Positions 1 through 13,200 are shown, counted from the stretch's first letter. The stretch: DNA of 64,000 nucleotides from Alisma plantago-aquatica (GCA_963693085.1 OY856410.1:1330038804-1330102803); one strand, 5' to 3'. Translations and numbers: made by a program. Notes: a model not told the origin generated them from the sequence alone.

Positions 1-606
1 AAAATCATCCATAAAAATTTCCATTATGTTTTCAATGAAATAGAAAAATAGCCATCATGCTTTGCTGGAACGTCGTAAGAGCATTGCAAAGACCAAAGGG
101 CATGCGACGATATGAATAAGTTCCATACGTGCATGTAAAAGTGGTTTTCTCTTGGTAGGGAGGGTAGATAGAAATCTAGAAAAACCCGGAATACCCATCC
201 AAGTAACAAAAATAAGAATGTTTTACAAGACGTTCAAGTATCAAGTCGATATACGGCAATGGAAAATGATCCTTGCGAGTCACTTTGTTCAAACACCGGT
301 AATCAATACACATATGCCAACCTATGACTATACATGTTTGTATCAACTCATCATTATCTCCCTTGATGAGAGTTGCACCGCCCTTCTTAGGTACCACATG
401 AATGGCACTAACCCAAGGGCTTTCACTTATAGGATAAATGATACTGGCATCAAGCATATTTTGATTTAAACATCTAGGTGGTTCAATGGTGGGTTTAGAA
501 TCATCCTCCATGTTTTTTCTATGCATACAAATGGAGGGATGAATGCCTTTCAAATCATTGATAGAGTAACCAATGACATCTTTGTACAAACGCAATTCGG
601 TAAGCA
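1..606 (-). pseudogene. E1 reverse transcriptase, N-terminal part
   Basis: Minus-strand pol fragment cut by the window edge. The translation shows the RT fingers region: an IIYPISESPWVS motif, VVPKKGG, CIDYRCLNKVTRKDHFPLP and a LDGYSGF motif at the very edge. These match the conserved RT blocks before the catalytic FMDD motif, which would lie left of base 1. The frame is open for about 140 codons, with a stop separating it from the protease-RT linker. The role in an intact element is copying genomic RNA into cDNA in the cytoplasmic particle. The clean alignment to E2 makes the assignment secure; function is lost. Confidence 0.85.
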
Positions 607-1310
607 ATTTAATTTCTTATTCATTAGTTAAATCATTATTGATTATGACATGAGAAGTAGAGTCGGGATCAAGAAATACATACCTTAGCCTTGGTGGAAG
701 GGCTTTGAGTTCTTCCTTTCTTCCAGTTACAATTTCTTTGGCTTTGTCATCGACAAGTGGAGTGTCTTCTTCAATATCATCAGATTGAGTAATAGAAAAT
801 ACCCCAAAATTTTCAGATTCATTATTTATACCTTCATCATCATCACAGTAGTTCAATATCAAATTAGCAACATCATGATCTTCTTATACAACTGAATTAA
901 TAGAGTCCATAAAACATATTTCTTCTACATGTGAGGGTGCTTTCATGGCATCATATACAAAAAACTCCATTGCTTTCTTGCCAACTCAGAGTGTGAGTTT
1001 GCCTTCTCGGACATCAACAAGGCATCCAACAGTTCTTAAGAACGGTCTCTGAAAAAGAATGGGATTGGAAGGAACTTCGACCATATTTAGTACAACAAAA
1101 TCACAAGGAATATAGAGTTTACCAATCTGCACTAGCACATCTTCCACAATACCTTTGGGATATTTGATGGAATGATCAAGTAGTTCAATGGCCATCTTTG
1201 TTGGCTTCAGATCTCCAAGAACTAGCTCTTGCCACAAGGTAGATGAGATGAGACTAATACTAGCTCCAAGGTCTACAAGACCTTTGTCAAATGTGGTGTT
1301 GCTGATCTTT
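607..1310 (-). pseudogene. E1 aspartic protease and protease-RT linker
   Basis: At about 1250-1295 (minus) the translation reads KGLVDLGASISLISSTLWQ. DLGAS is the retropepsin active-site loop with its catalytic Asp kept. Downstream it continues through a GIVEDVLVQIGKLYIPCDFV segment, which aligns with GIIEDILVKVG...YVPCDFG in E2. An acidic linker at 617-862 leads into RT. Stops at about 984 and 880 break the frame. In a live element this enzyme would cut the Gag-Pol polyprotein. Confidence 0.82.
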
Positions 1311-3265
1311 CATGGTAGAGAGAAGACTCCCAAGTCATATAGCTTCTCAGGAAGTCTGTTTTGAGTGATAGAACTGATTCTTTCAGAAACCATCATGGTT
1401 TCCACTTGGTCCACCTTCCTCCTCTTGGTGAGGATGTCTTTAAGAAACCTAGCATATGATGACATCTCTACAATAACTTTAGCTAGCATAAGGTTGACAT
1501 GGAGTTTGTTTAGAATGTCCATAAACTTCCTAAACTTTGAATCCTCCTGCTTGTTTACAAGTCTTTGTGGAAATGGTGCATTTGCTTTAATAGAAGATGG
1601 TACCTTAGTTGTACCTTTTCCTTTATCACCGATAGGGGTGTCAAGATTCTCTTCATCAATGATCTCTTCACTCTTCTCCTTGGGTGGAGAAGGTCTTTGG
1701 ATTTCAGCTCCACTCCTCAAGGTGATAGCATTCACTTATTGTCTTGGATTCACCTCCGGTTGGCTTGGATGAGAACCATATTGGGTGTTCTTTTGCTGCG
1801 TCAGGGCTTGCTGGGAAATTTAATTTTCCAACATCCTTGTATGGGTGGAAACACCATCCACTTTTGTGGTGAGTTGGGAAATTGCATCCTTCAAGAGCTT
1901 GTCATTGCCCCTGAACTCTACATTTTGTTGCATCTGCGTGGAGATAAATTTCTCCATCATGGCCTCCAAGGAAGAACTTTGGGGTTGTTGTTGCTGTTGG
2001 TAACCCCTATTATTTTTGAAGCCCCATGGATTCCCATTGTTTTGTCGGTTGAAGTGTTTTTGTTGCTGCGGTTGCTACTGTCCATGTTGCAAGTTCTAAG
2101 CATTGCTTGTGTTCCAATAGGAGAAATTATGATGATCTCTCCATCCTGGGTTGTAGGTGTTAGAATAGGGATTGTATTTCTTATTCCCATGCATCCCAAT
2201 GACATTGACTTGTTCTAGGCTCCCTTCATTCACATTAGGATCAAAGCGTGAAGAAGAAGTATGTCTAGAGTTCCCACAAGCTTCACAAATCCCTTCTGCT
2301 GATTGGATTTGCAATGTAGTCATTTTATCAAATGTTTATGTAAGAACATCAAGTTTAGCTGCAATTAAGTCAACAACATAAACAATATTCTTCCCCCCTT
2401 GCTTCCCATTTGAAGAAACCAATGTAGAGGATGATTGTGCTCTCCTATCTGATCCCCATTGGCAATGGTTGAGTGCTATGTCTTCAATGATGTCATAAGC
2501 CTCCCTATAAGACTTATTCATCAATGCTCCATTTGCTACGACATCTAGTGTCATACGAGTATTATAGAATAGTCCATTATAAAGCATTTGGAGTAGTATC
2601 CTGTTGGTTAATCCATGGTGAGGGCAAAGGCGTTGCAGGTCCTTAAACCACTCCCATGTGTCATACAAAGTTTCTCCATCAGATTGAGAGAAGTTTGTGA
2701 GTTGGTTCCTTAGTTGGGCTATTTTGCTCGGTGGAAAATACTTTGCAAGGAAAGCATTTAGAAGTTGATCCTAGCTTTTGATTGAATTCTTAGGAAGAGA
2801 TAAAAGCCACACCTTGGCTCTATCTCTCAAGGTGAAAGGGAATAGTAGTAGCCTCACTCCATCGGCAGATACACCATTGATTTTGAAAGTGTTCTTATAC
2901 TCCAAGAATTCAACCACATGAAGATTCCTATCTTCATTGACGGTACCCCCGAAGCAGTTTTGCTATATCATCTTCATCATTGAGGGAGAAATAGAGAAAT
3001 GGTTTGCTTCCATTACAGGCAGATCAGTGGCTCCACAAATGTTTGTGGCAACCGACATGGCAAAATACTTCAAAGGATGGTCATCCTCCATGGTTGGATC
3101 ATCTTATGTGGCTTCTTCAAAAGATGAAGAAAATGGTGATGATGGTGGAAAACCTCCTAGAAGTGGTTGTTCTACTCTTGTTTCTCTTCTTAAGCTTGAA
3201 AGAGTAAGCTCACTCTCAAGGTCTAACATCGCTGATGTTTGAAGACCTCTTTCCAAGCGACACAT
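1311..3265 (-). pseudogene. E1 gag (capsid/nucleocapsid) with C-terminal linker
   Basis: The likely start is the ATG at 3263-3265. Translation is nearly single-frame to 1311 with about six stops. The capsid core is recognisable around 2450-2850, with a VRLLLFPFTLRDRAKVWLLS block and a FPPSKIAQLRNQL block, matching plant retrotransposon gag. A zinc-knuckle remnant CEACGNSRH lies at about 2270; the last cysteine of the CCHC pattern appears to be Arg, so the knuckle is broken. A Gln/Asn-rich segment follows. The gag-pro linker carries the AITLRSG motif near 1730 typical of this lineage. Most stops read as CAG/CAA/CGA turned into TAG/TAA/TGA. Confidence 0.85.
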
Positions 3266-3393
3266 ACAACCTGAAAAATAGAAAGAGATATTGAGAACAC
3301 AAATAAAAGGTATATAAAAATTCAAAAATGGAAATGATGATCTAGTCTTGAATACTAATTAGCACTTTTTACTCTAATTAGATTAGCCATAGC

Positions 3394-3411
3394 TCCCCGA
3401 AAACAATGCCA
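3394..3411 (-). other. E1 primer-binding-site-like sequence
   Basis: On the minus strand this reads TGGCATTGTTTTCGGGGA. It sits six bases inside the LTR edge and is a mutated version of the TGGCGCCGTTGCCGGGGA type seen, less altered, in E2 (30728) and E3 (41252). It is where a host tRNA would prime minus-strand synthesis. Confidence 0.7.
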
Positions 3412-3417
3412 AAAACT

Positions 3418-4693
3418 TGTTGGTTTTTACACTAATGAGTTTCAATCTTAAGAAAAATCTTTTACTCAAGTAACCAATTCTCGCAAGTATACGGAAGTAG
3501 TTGTAGTCGAGATCGAACACAAGGAGCTTTAGCAATCAATTAAATGCAACAATCCTAAGGTTCAACAATCTAGACCGTTTTAAAGGTATGATTTGGTTGA
3601 TTAAGCTAAAATTTCAAAATTAAGAAAAACAATAAATAGATTACTAAAAGAGGTTAAATTTTAGATATGGAAGTATCTTGGACTTAGGATTTCACCCACA
3701 TATCATAGAATAAAATAGGAGTACAAAATTTAAACACACTAAGCACTTGTTTTAAAGGAGAGTTGTATGTTACACCACCTCTCGGTGCAAGTACAATGAT
3801 CCTAACCTAATACAACATTACCATGTATGAATTTCATTTTAGATCACAAACTTACTCCTCAACTCCATAATTTCCACTCTTGTGGTAAAGAAGAAGTTGC
3901 CAAGAGAGTACCTCCTTACTCTCCTACCTATATTCTTAGATCAACCAAAAGAGCATAAAATTTGCACATAAAGTGGTCAACCATACACACATGAAGAAAG
4001 AAATCGGTACTCACCAAGTGGAAAAACAAGCAACTTAGCATTTAGTACAAAATTATCATGTACCATACATTCTATGACATGGGAGATACTCTCCCATCTC
4101 CATGAAAAGGAAACTACTAAACCATGATGATGTACATCAGAAAATGTATAGAAATTTCAGAGTTCAACATGATTTAGAGAAGGAAAAGCTAAGAGAACAA
4201 AAGGGGTAACCTAAGAAGAGTAGAATTCTAGCTTGGGGACAAAATTCCACTCCTAAAGATACTCAAAACCGGACAAACTTCCCTCTCAAGAATATTTGTG
4301 GCATGAAGAAGCTCTGCTGCACCTCCAGAGAAGAAAATGGAGAAGAAAAGAGGAAGAATGGGGGTTCGTTGGCAAGAAACCACCTTCTTCCACCCCAAAA
4401 TTTCCCTCCTTTCTCTAGCCTTGCTCTTGGACAAAAGAGTTCTGAATTCTAACCAAAGATAACTGCTCCATAAGGTGGTCTGAACTTTTAAAATGAGAGG
4501 AGTCATATTTCAAATTGCTGAAACTAACAGGCACACGACATGTCATCTTTTGGACACGTCGTGTCCTGTCTCTGATAGTTATTCTGAGTGTAAAGCACAC
4601 GACATCTCTGAATTAATACACACCGTGTACGTTACTAGAAAGGAAAGAGTCACTTATGAATTCCTAGGTACACATCATATCTATGGAGGACAC
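3418..4693 (-). mobile_element. E1 LTR, first segment (continues at 13824)
   Basis: The LTR edge facing the primer site is TGTTGG at 3418 on the plus strand. The segment is AT-rich and non-coding and is interrupted at 4693 by the 9.1-kb element, whose 5-bp duplication is GACAC. The LTR continues at 13824 and plausibly ends near 14017, where the minus strand starts TGTATGCTTC. This resembles the E3 LTR start TGTTGAAGC. Combined length is about 1.47 kb. The outer edge is inferred because the partner LTR is outside the window. Confidence 0.6.
4531..4630. repeat. Palindromic ACACGTCGTGT word array in the E1 LTR
   Basis: Related words GCACACGACATG (4531), GACACGTCGTGTC (4553), GCACACGACAT (4595) and ACACCGTGTAC (4620) recur. 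The array resumes past the inserted element with GCCGTGTC (13877) and GACACGTCGTGTG (13893). The central copies are perfect palindromes. Position in the LTR fits U3 enhancer-like repeats. Confidence 0.7.
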
Positions 4694-5028
4694 TGTGACG
4701 TCCCTAGATTTTGGCTTCTCCATGCCCTATTGGGAATGAGAGGCCAGAATCCGAAAACATCACCCAATCATATCAGAGAGCGATGTGGAAGAGAAATACG
4801 CATACATGAACATACAACCATAACATACTCAACATTCAACATGTATATTTATACAACATGAATTATTACAAAATGATTTACAGTTACATATTGAATGAAG
4901 ATTCTACAGTCTAAGAACATGTATGCTAAACTAGGATCTACACAATAGGTACAACCTGGACAACTACTCACTTCCTTTCTTTTATCCCAAGCTAGCTCTG
5001 AACCTAAAACATACGTGAAACAACGAAT

Positions 5029-5045
5029 CAACACACAAGGTGTTG
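5029..5045. other. Short hairpin near the U5 end of the LTR
   Basis: CAACAC-ACAAG-GTGTTG forms a 6-bp stem with a 5-nt loop, 336 nt from the LTR edge. The other LTR copy keeps the stem at 10591-10607 with loop ACAAC. The tandem element has a different hairpin at the comparable place (48970). Confidence 0.6.
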
Positions 5046-6274
5046 TGCACGTGGGTAGAAAGATACATACTAATATGCTTGCATAATTGAAATAACTTGA
5101 GAAAGAAAGATTAAAGGAAAACATTATTTAAAGCGATAATCAGGTAAACATTCCTTTTATTGCATTCACTTTGATGCAGTTGTACTACACATACTTGCAG
5201 TTGACTTACATCTAGTATGGACAATATATTATCATCATACATATAACATGGGCCAAGGAATCATACATCCATGTTAGGCAACATACATCCACACCAGGTT
5301 ATGTGCTATAGTAGCTACAACCCATCATACTCATTTATGTTCTATTAGATTTGGCGAAGTATAACTCATACTAGTTCAACCAAGCAATCATATCCAAATA
5401 CGAGCATTCAAGATATTACATATCACAGGCAACTAGAAAACTAGTCTTATACTTAATAAAACCCACATACCTGAGTTCAGAGATTCATACATATCTTGAT
5501 CATCTAAACAATCTGGTCATCACCTAATCAAGACAAGATCATATACTATCATCAGGTTCTCATCATCATTAACCCAATTTATATCCATTTTAGGGTTTGC
5601 CTATCTCATTATGATATCCTCATGATTACTTGTATTCTTGCCTTATATTTATCTTACAGATGTCATGTTCTAGATTATAGTTCATTATCTGAACATTAGG
5701 TTCCATATCTTTTTTTTACACATATTAACCCTAGTTTATATACATTATTCAAGTTAGGGTTACAACCCATGTATTAAGGGTCATCTTCATATAACCTGAA
5801 TTCCATGTACAAAATTGGTCTCATATTTACATATTATCTTTCAGTTACATATATGAGAATGTTCTGTGAATTTCATCATTTATTAGGCATGCATGTATTA
5901 ATTGCATTATCTTTAGTGTTATTAGCCCTAATTAGACATGTTAATCAAATTATAGGCTTTCGTGCATCAACATGAACATATATGACATCATATGAACTAT
6001 AAACATGATTATAGACTTATTGACATTTTTCCATAATTTTATATCGTCATTTGATATTTATTATCTATGATACGAGCATTACAAATCTTACATGATATCA
6101 CTATTATTAGTTCTTCCAAAGCCTGATATTATGCTTTCATTGTGTTCTACTCATTTTTCTGAGAATTTCAGTACCTTATTTGTATTTTTCTGATAACTGA
6201 GCTAATTACTGTGATTTATTGAAGAACTGAGTAATTTCTGATTATTTACCTCATATGGCCAATTAAAACTCACC

Positions 6275-7410
6275 ACGTGGTCCTGAGGAGGGCGCACCTC
6301 CTTTGCTCACTGGTCTGCTGCAAACCGGGTGGTTCTCCACTGGTCTGGATGGGTTTGGGCTGTTGGACCCGGTCTGCCCTTCTTTCCCTTCTCTCACTCT
6401 TGTGAGTCTGTGATCTTTGGTCTTCATGGCATGGAGCCGCTACCGCACCGGTCTCCTTCAATGACTTGTTGTTCGGTAGACACAATCCCAACCAGGACTC
6501 TGGTCCTCCGTGAGGCACCGATACCCCATCTGCTTCTCTTTCCTCTGTACTCGTGAGAACGCGTGCGATGATTCTGGCTGTGAACTGTCATCGTGTGGTT
6601 CTGCTGGGACTGAGTCCTACAGGGCGCCGCTGCAAGCTTGGTCTCTGATGAGGAGGAACGGTCGCGCACTGTGGTCGACGCCTCTATTTTTGGCATGTGC
6701 ATGCACCACCGACTGGCTCTCCTCCAGCAGAGGATCTGCCTCCATCGCCTTCTCATCAAAACCTACTAAGATTGGGAGATCCGTCCATGCTCCCGCAACA
6801 CCTCTGGCCTTCAAGCTTCCTCTTGGCATGAGATCGACTAAGATCATACACTTCTCGTCATCCCCTTCGGCCATTACCAGCTATGGTGACCTTGGCTAGA
6901 CCCTCACAGGGTCTCAGGTTTCTCCCCATGTCTCCCACGTTCAACCCCATCTGTCTGCAAGCATCATCTTCCACGCTGATCTGTGAGGTGGGGGGGTCTC
7001 TTCTCCAGTCGCCCTATTCTCTGGCCTGTTCGCCATCTGAAAGGAGAGCCTTGGCTTGGAACACCCACAGATTATGCCTCCTCATTCATCCATGAAATTT
7101 AGCTTCATGGTCTTCCCTCCATGGCAGTTATTCTCTCTATGTGGCTCCTCCTTGCTTGACATCGGCTCCAGGCCATGCCACCTATTCGCTATCCGAGCTC
7201 ATCTTTCCCAGTAACTCACATCGCCTTTGGATCTGAGAGGCCTCCAAGAAGCTGGAACCACTCTTACCAGCAAAGAAGGCACTGAGATCCTCTCCAGCTT
7301 CATATGCACCTACAACAAGGCCGAGGAAGAAGAAGGCCATTGCTTCAGTGCCTCCATGGAGAAGGTTTAGGTGGGTACGATCTGGGGTATTGAAGGGCAA
7401 CGAGTAGGCT
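6275..7410. repeat. GC-rich LTR block, left copy
   Basis: This roughly 1.1-kb stretch is visibly richer in G, C and CpG than its AT-rich surroundings. The same block is in the right LTR at about 11834-12970. A minus-strand 85-codon frame (6617-6874) is kept at the same length in both copies (12178-12435), and a 72-codon frame at 7182-7400 is broken by a stop in the right copy. I recognise no protein family. It could be captured host sequence or the transcribed leader of the LTR. Confidence 0.55.
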
Positions 7411-8277
7411 AGAAGTTGTTGGATAGATCCGAACTTGGAGAACAGATGATGGATACCTGTAGTTCTTGGTTATGATCCCTTTATTTTAAGGCATGGAACT
7501 AGGAACTTGTTCTTCAAGTGAACTACCATCTCCGTGAGAAATGGGGGTAGGGGATAACAAATCGATCACTAGATCAATCCTAGGCCTTAGGGCTTCATGT
7601 ATGTGAATTAATAAGTCTAACTTGACAAAAATGACCATGCGGTAAGACAAAAATAGTGGTTGTGTCACCCATATCTCGTCATACATCAAACATTATGGCA
7701 ACCTAGGTTTATAGTCATCATACATATTATTATCTTATCTATTTCAAACCTCAAAAGAATATGTACGAAACAACTTTGAACCTAAGATTTGGAGCTAAAA
7801 TTCTTCATAGTGTAATTCACCTTACATATAAATTTGGTACCTAAGATCCATTACTTGACCCTTCAAATAACATACTCCAAAGTGGTACAAATATAAATAT
7901 AATGATCTTATACTTTAAATCAATTTAACTCTAATATCGAAAATTAAATTTGAAATCACTTAGTATGACTATGATGCATCTCAAAATTCATTATTCAGTT
8001 GAATCCATGTATGCTTAATTTGGTACTTAACTCCAAATGTCCTCAAATCGACTAATAATTAGTATTAATCATCTCCGTGTACATGAAAGGCCTTCGATAG
8101 CTACTATTGAACCTCTAATGGAATCTGGGTCATACTTGTGGGTCAAACGAAACCATTTTTGAATAAGAGTCACCCTGCCCTAGAATTAACCAACCAGGAA
8201 TATCCTTGGACCTTAAATACTATATAGGTTTTAGAAATCTTGAAAATCAGGTCATCACATTCACGCCACCTTATTTG

Positions 8278-8297
8278 GAATTTCGTCCTCGAAATTC
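8278..8297. other. CG-TCCT-CG hairpin beside the 3' LTR
   Basis: GAATTTCG-TCCT-CGAAATTC is a perfect 8-bp stem with a 4-nt loop. It lies 18 nt from the LTR edge at 8259, on the PPT side. In coding chromoviruses a similar sequence forms the end of pol, but this element has no pol. Equivalent hairpins occur in both TRIMs and in the tandem element. Confidence 0.75.
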
Positions 8298-10241
8298 AAC
8301 TAATCTCATCCTTAAAAGGCTATTTAGGAGTTCAACTTCATATACTTCATCATTGCTTAGATTCTAAGACCATCATAATTGCATGCACTCTAAGTTGTCA
8401 ACTTAGGGTCTAGAGATTCTTGGGTGTGTCCATCCCACCTCATATATATATATATGTGGATGCAACACTTAATGTCTTAGCCATAACAAGACATTATGAT
8501 ATCTTAGGATTACATCACCCCTAAGGGTACATGTTTTGTTCATACTTTTAAAGTTCAAGAGGAATTCATTTATATGCCATGGTATCCAGATCATTCAAAT
8601 CTAACATCATTAACATCTTACAATGATTTCAGCATTAGAGGAGATTTATCTTTATCCTTCATATTAGAATTTTCTACTTAAGAAGGGCCTACGTAACATG
8701 CATGACCATTAGGGTTTCACCCTACGGTGTGATATTCATACTCAACTTAGAAGCATACATTGAGAAGGATCAAAGTTACGAACTATATTTCTGATCATAT
8801 ATCTTATGAGTCAAAAATATCTTTATATCAAGTTCATGAGTTCAACTTTTTATGTCTTGCATGTATTATGTGAAGGAAAAAAAAGAATATACTAAGTTTA
8901 TCCCATAATCTCAACATCATATCTTTCATGTTTCATATGAAGGGGAAGAGAATATTTTAAAGTCAAACTTATCATGATTTCAATCTTGGGTACTACATGT
9001 ATGATATAGGGGGAAATATGGAAAAGATCAAGCCTATACGAGTGACTCCACATATATAAATCATTTATATAGCTCAAGTGAGGCTTCTATCATCATATAT
9101 TAAGAAGGAGAAGAAGAAGGGAGAACATGTATGTTGAGTATCCTTTGCACAGAGCATCATACTCTCATAACTAGGGTTTATATATTACCTCACTTGCAAC
9201 TAATGATGAGATTTACAAAATATGTCACTCCAGCTAGGACCTAACTCAGCCAAAGGATTGACTTTATCATATGGGTCATCTACCCATACTTTTCTTTTTA
9301 CCCAATTCTCACATATAGATTTGAATCATGCATAAGGAATCAACTATCACTCGAGAGTAATCTAGTGTAGGACTTTTTTTTTAACACATATCTCATATAT
9401 TGGAGGCTAGGTCCTATGACCTTCTCCCTGTGGGTCTTACTCTCTCTAGACTTCACCACATATCTCATCCTACCACTAGATATCCTCCTTTTATAAGAGC
9501 TTGAGGCCCATGCACACTCATCTCTATCTTAACTTAGCTCATCTTAAGTAGGAAAAAGGGAATGTACTTTCACCATCAAGATTTTGCATAAATTCTACAA
9601 AATTGGATTCAACAAGTATACAACTTGAACCTTTATAAGGAAACTTATAGCATTAGAGATCAACTTAGATAAGATTTCACATGCTTATTTCAACTATCAT
9701 TCTATCATCTAATCTATGTATCACATATCTTAATAAGGTTCTAGACATCTAATCTAGACTACTCTCTCTTCTAGACTAATGTCACTCCCTTTCACTTGGG
9801 TTGCATGAACACTAACTACTCTACAGTGTGAGTGACACATTTTTTTTTAATTTACATATATATAATAAAATATCATATAGTTTTTCTCCGAGAAAGAAGA
9901 TGTCAGAGAAAACACTCGAGGCTCGAGCCGATTGGAAAACAAAACCAAATCAGCAAAACTGAGTGCCCCACACACAGTAGATAGTCTAGTGCCCTATAAC
10001 CTAGTGAAATGGTGAGAACGAGATGTAGACTAGTGTAGCTACCCAATACATATGATCTCTATATGGAAAGGGTTTCAAACACTTGCCTAAACCTAGTTCT
10101 CGAACATCTAGGTTCTAACCTATAGGCTAAGTCAAACCTAATCCTTATTCAACAACTTACTATATTTCTAGGGTTTTTAGTGAAAGGTGAGATTATTTTT
10201 TGTTTCATGGTGAGCAATTGTTAGGGGTAGCTATTGTTCAT

Positions 10242-10253
10242 GCTCTCATACCA
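10242..10253 (-). other. Primer-binding site of the LARD-like element
   Basis: The minus strand reads TGGTATGAGAGC, one substitution from the initiator tRNA-Met complement TGGTATCAGAGC. It is two bases from the LTR edge at 10256. Confidence 0.85.
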
Positions 10254-10255
10254 AC

Positions 10256-13200
10256 TGTGACATCCCCGGATTTTGGCTTCTCCATGCCCTATTGGGAATG
10301 AGAGGTCAGAATCCGAAAACATCATCCAATCATATCAGAGAGCGATGCGGAAGTGAAATACACATACATGAACATACAACCATAACATACTCAACATTCA
10401 ACATGTATATTTATACAACATGAATTATTACAAAATGATTTACAATTACATATTGAATGAAGATTCTATTGTCTAAGAACATGTATGCTAAACTACGATC
10501 TACACAATAGGTACAACCTGGACAACTGCTCACTTCCTTTCTTTTATCCCAAGCTAGCTCTGAACCTAAAACATACGTGAAGCAACAAATCAACACACAA
10601 CGTGTTGTGCACGTGGGTAGAAAGATACATACTAATATGCTTGCATAATTGAAATAACTTGAGAAAGAAAGATTAAAGGAAAACATTATTTAAAGCGATA
10701 ATCAGGTAAACATTCCTTTTATTGCATTCACTTTGATGCGGTTACTACACATACTTGCACTTGACTTACATCTAGTGTGGGCAATATATTATCATCATAC
10801 ATCTAACATGGGCCAAGGAATCATACATCCATGTTAGGCGACATAAATCCACACCAGACTATGTGCTATAGTAGCTACAACCCATCATACTCATTTATGT
10901 TCTATTAGATTTGGCGAAGTATAACTCATACTAGTTCAACCAAGCAATCATATCCAAATACGAGCATTCAAGATATTACATATCATAGGCAACCAGAAAA
11001 CTAGTCTTATACTTAATAAAACCCACGTACCTGAGTTCAGAGATTCATAGATATCTTGATAATCTAAACAATCTGGTCATCACCTGATCAAGACAAGATC
11101 ATATACTATCATCAGGTTCTCATCATCATTAACCCTATTTATATCCATTTTAGGGTTTGCCTATCTCATTATGATATCCTCATGATTACTTGTATTCTTG
11201 CCTTATATTTATCTTACTGATGTCATGTTCTAGATTATAGTTCATTATCTGAACATTAGGTTCCATATCTTTTTTTGTACACATATTAACCCTAGTTTAT
11301 ATACATTATTCAAGTTAGGGTTACAACCCATGTATTAAGGGTCATCTTCGTATAACCTGAATTCCGTGTACAAAACTGGTCTCATATTTACATATTATCT
11401 TTCAGTTACAAATATGAGAATGTTCTGTGAATTTCATCATTTATTGGGCATGCATGTATTAATTGCATTATCTTTAGTGTTATTAGCCCTAATTAGCCAT
11501 ATTAATCAAATTATAGGCTTTCTTGCATCAACATGACCATATCTGATAGCATATGAACTATAAACATGATTATAGACTTACTGACATTTTTCCATAATTT
11601 TATATCATCATTTGATATTTATTATCTATGAAACGAGCATTACAAATCTTACATGATATCACTATTATTAGTTCTTTCAAAGCCTCATATTTTGCTTTCA
11701 TTGTGTTCTACTCATTTTTATGAGAAGTTCGGTACCTTATTTGTATTTTTCTGATAACTGAGCTAATTACTGTGATTTATTGAAGAATTGAGTAATTTCT
11801 GATTATTTACCTCATATGGCCAATTAAAACTCGCCACATGGTCCTGAGGAGGGCGCACCTCCTTTGCTCGCTGGTCTGCTGCAAACTGGGTGGTTCTCCA
11901 CTGGTCTGGCTGGGTTTGGGTTGTTGGACCCAGTCTGCCCTTCTTTCCCTTCTCTCACTCTTGCGAGTCTGTGATCTTTGGTCTTCATGGAATGGAGCCG
12001 CTGCTGCACCGGTCTCCTTCAGTGATTGCTTGTTCGGTAGCCACAGTCCCAGCTAAGACTCTGGTCCTCCGTCAGGCACCGATACCCCATCTGCTTCTCT
12101 TTCCTCCGTACTCGTGAGAAGGCGTGCGATGCTTCTGGCTGTGAACTTCCATCGTGTGGTTCTACTGGGACTGAGTCCTACAGGGCGCCGCCGCAAACTT
12201 GGTCTCTGACGAGGAGGAACGGTCGCCCACTGTGGTCGACGCCTCTGTTTTCGGTGTGTGCAGGCACCACCGCCTGGCTCTCCTCTAGCGGGGGATCTAC
12301 CTCCATCGCCTTCTCATCAAAACCTACTAAGGTTGGGAGATCTGTCCATGCTCCCGCAACACCGCTGGCCTTCAGGCTTCCTCTTGGCGTGAGATCGACT
12401 AAGATCAGGCGCTTCTCATCATCCCCTTCGGCCATTACCAGCTACGGTGACCTTGGCTAGACCCTCACAGGGTCTCAGGTCTCTCCCCATGTCTCCCACA
12501 TTCAACCCCATTTGTCTGCAAGCATCATCTTCCACGCTGATATGTGAGGTGGGGGGGGCCTCTTCTCCAGTCGCCCTATTCTCTGAGCAGTTTGCCATCT
12601 GAAAGGAGAGCCTTAGCTTGGAACACCCACAGATTATGCCTCCCCATTCATCCATGAAACTTGGCTTCATGGTCTACCTTCCATGGTAGTTATTCTGTCT
12701 GTGTGGCTCCTTGCTTGACATCGGCTCCAGGACATGCCGCCTATTCGCTCTCTGAGCTCATCTTTCCCAGTAACTCACATCGCCTTTGGATCTAAGAGGC
12801 CTCCAAGAAGCTGGAACCACTCTTACCAGCAAAGAAGGTACTGAGATCCTCTCCAGCTTCATCTGCACCTATAGCAAGGTCGAGGAAGAAGAAGGCCATT
12901 GCTTCAGTGCCTCCATGGAGAAGGTTTAGGTGGGTACGATCTGGGGTATTGAAGGGTAGCGAGTAGGCTAGAAGTTGTTGGATAGATCCGAACTTGGAGG
13001 ACGGATGATGGCTACCTGTAGTTCTTGGTTACGATCCCTTTATTTTAAGGCATGGAACTGGGAAATTGGTCTTCAAGTGAACTACCATCTCCGTGAGAAA
13101 CGGGGGTAGGGGATAAAAAACCGATCACTAGATCAATCCTTGGCCTTAAGGCTTCACATATGTGAATTAATAAGTCTACCTTGACAAAAATGACCATGCG

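Larger units (their letters stand above)
1..4693 (-). mobile_element. Athila-like Ty3/gypsy element E1, left part (window-truncated)
   Basis: Minus-strand LTR retrotransposon running leftward off the window. Read on the minus strand from 4693 downward it shows an LTR, a primer-binding-like site, gag, an aspartic protease motif and the N-terminal third of reverse transcriptase, in the order expected for Ty3/gypsy. The gag-protease linker carries the AITLRSG-type motif typical of Athila/Tat-lineage elements (family knowledge). Reading is almost continuous in one frame with scattered stops, so it is an old, inactive copy. The LTR is interrupted at 4693 by the 9.1-kb insertion and resumes at 13824. 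Only one LTR is in the window, so element age cannot be estimated here. Confidence 0.88.
4694..8259 (-). repeat. 3' LTR of the LARD-like element
   Basis: 3566-bp LTR (3' in element sense). From the plus-strand left it holds an AT-rich block (4694-6270), a GC-rich block (about 6275-7410) and another AT-rich block. The AT-rich block at 5510-6290 aligns with 49560-50340 of the tandem-element LTR; 37 bases at 5531-5567 differ from 49581-49617 at one position. Short ORFs of 70-130 codons in the GC-rich block are unlike any family I recognise. Confidence 0.9.
8260..10255 (-). mobile_element. Non-coding core of the LARD-like element
   Basis: 1996 bp with no ORF above 60 codons. The half nearest the primer site (about 9150-10255) aligns with 53250-54283 in the tandem element, including the segment at 9960-10050 around ACTAGTGTAGCTACC, so a non-coding leader is shared by two families. 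The opposite half is poorly alignable by eye. There are poly-T runs near 9370 and 9840 and a (TA)n tract at 8443. Confidence 0.85.

Noticed and set aside
152..469. 105-codon plus-strand ORF at the window start
   Set aside because: It is the antisense of the E1 reverse transcriptase, which shows clear RT motifs on the minus strand.
8278..8297. Hairpin as simple remnant of pol coding sequence
   Set aside because: Not fully excluded for the LARD-like element, but the TRIM version has a different stem that could not encode the same residues, yet the loop and spacing are equal.
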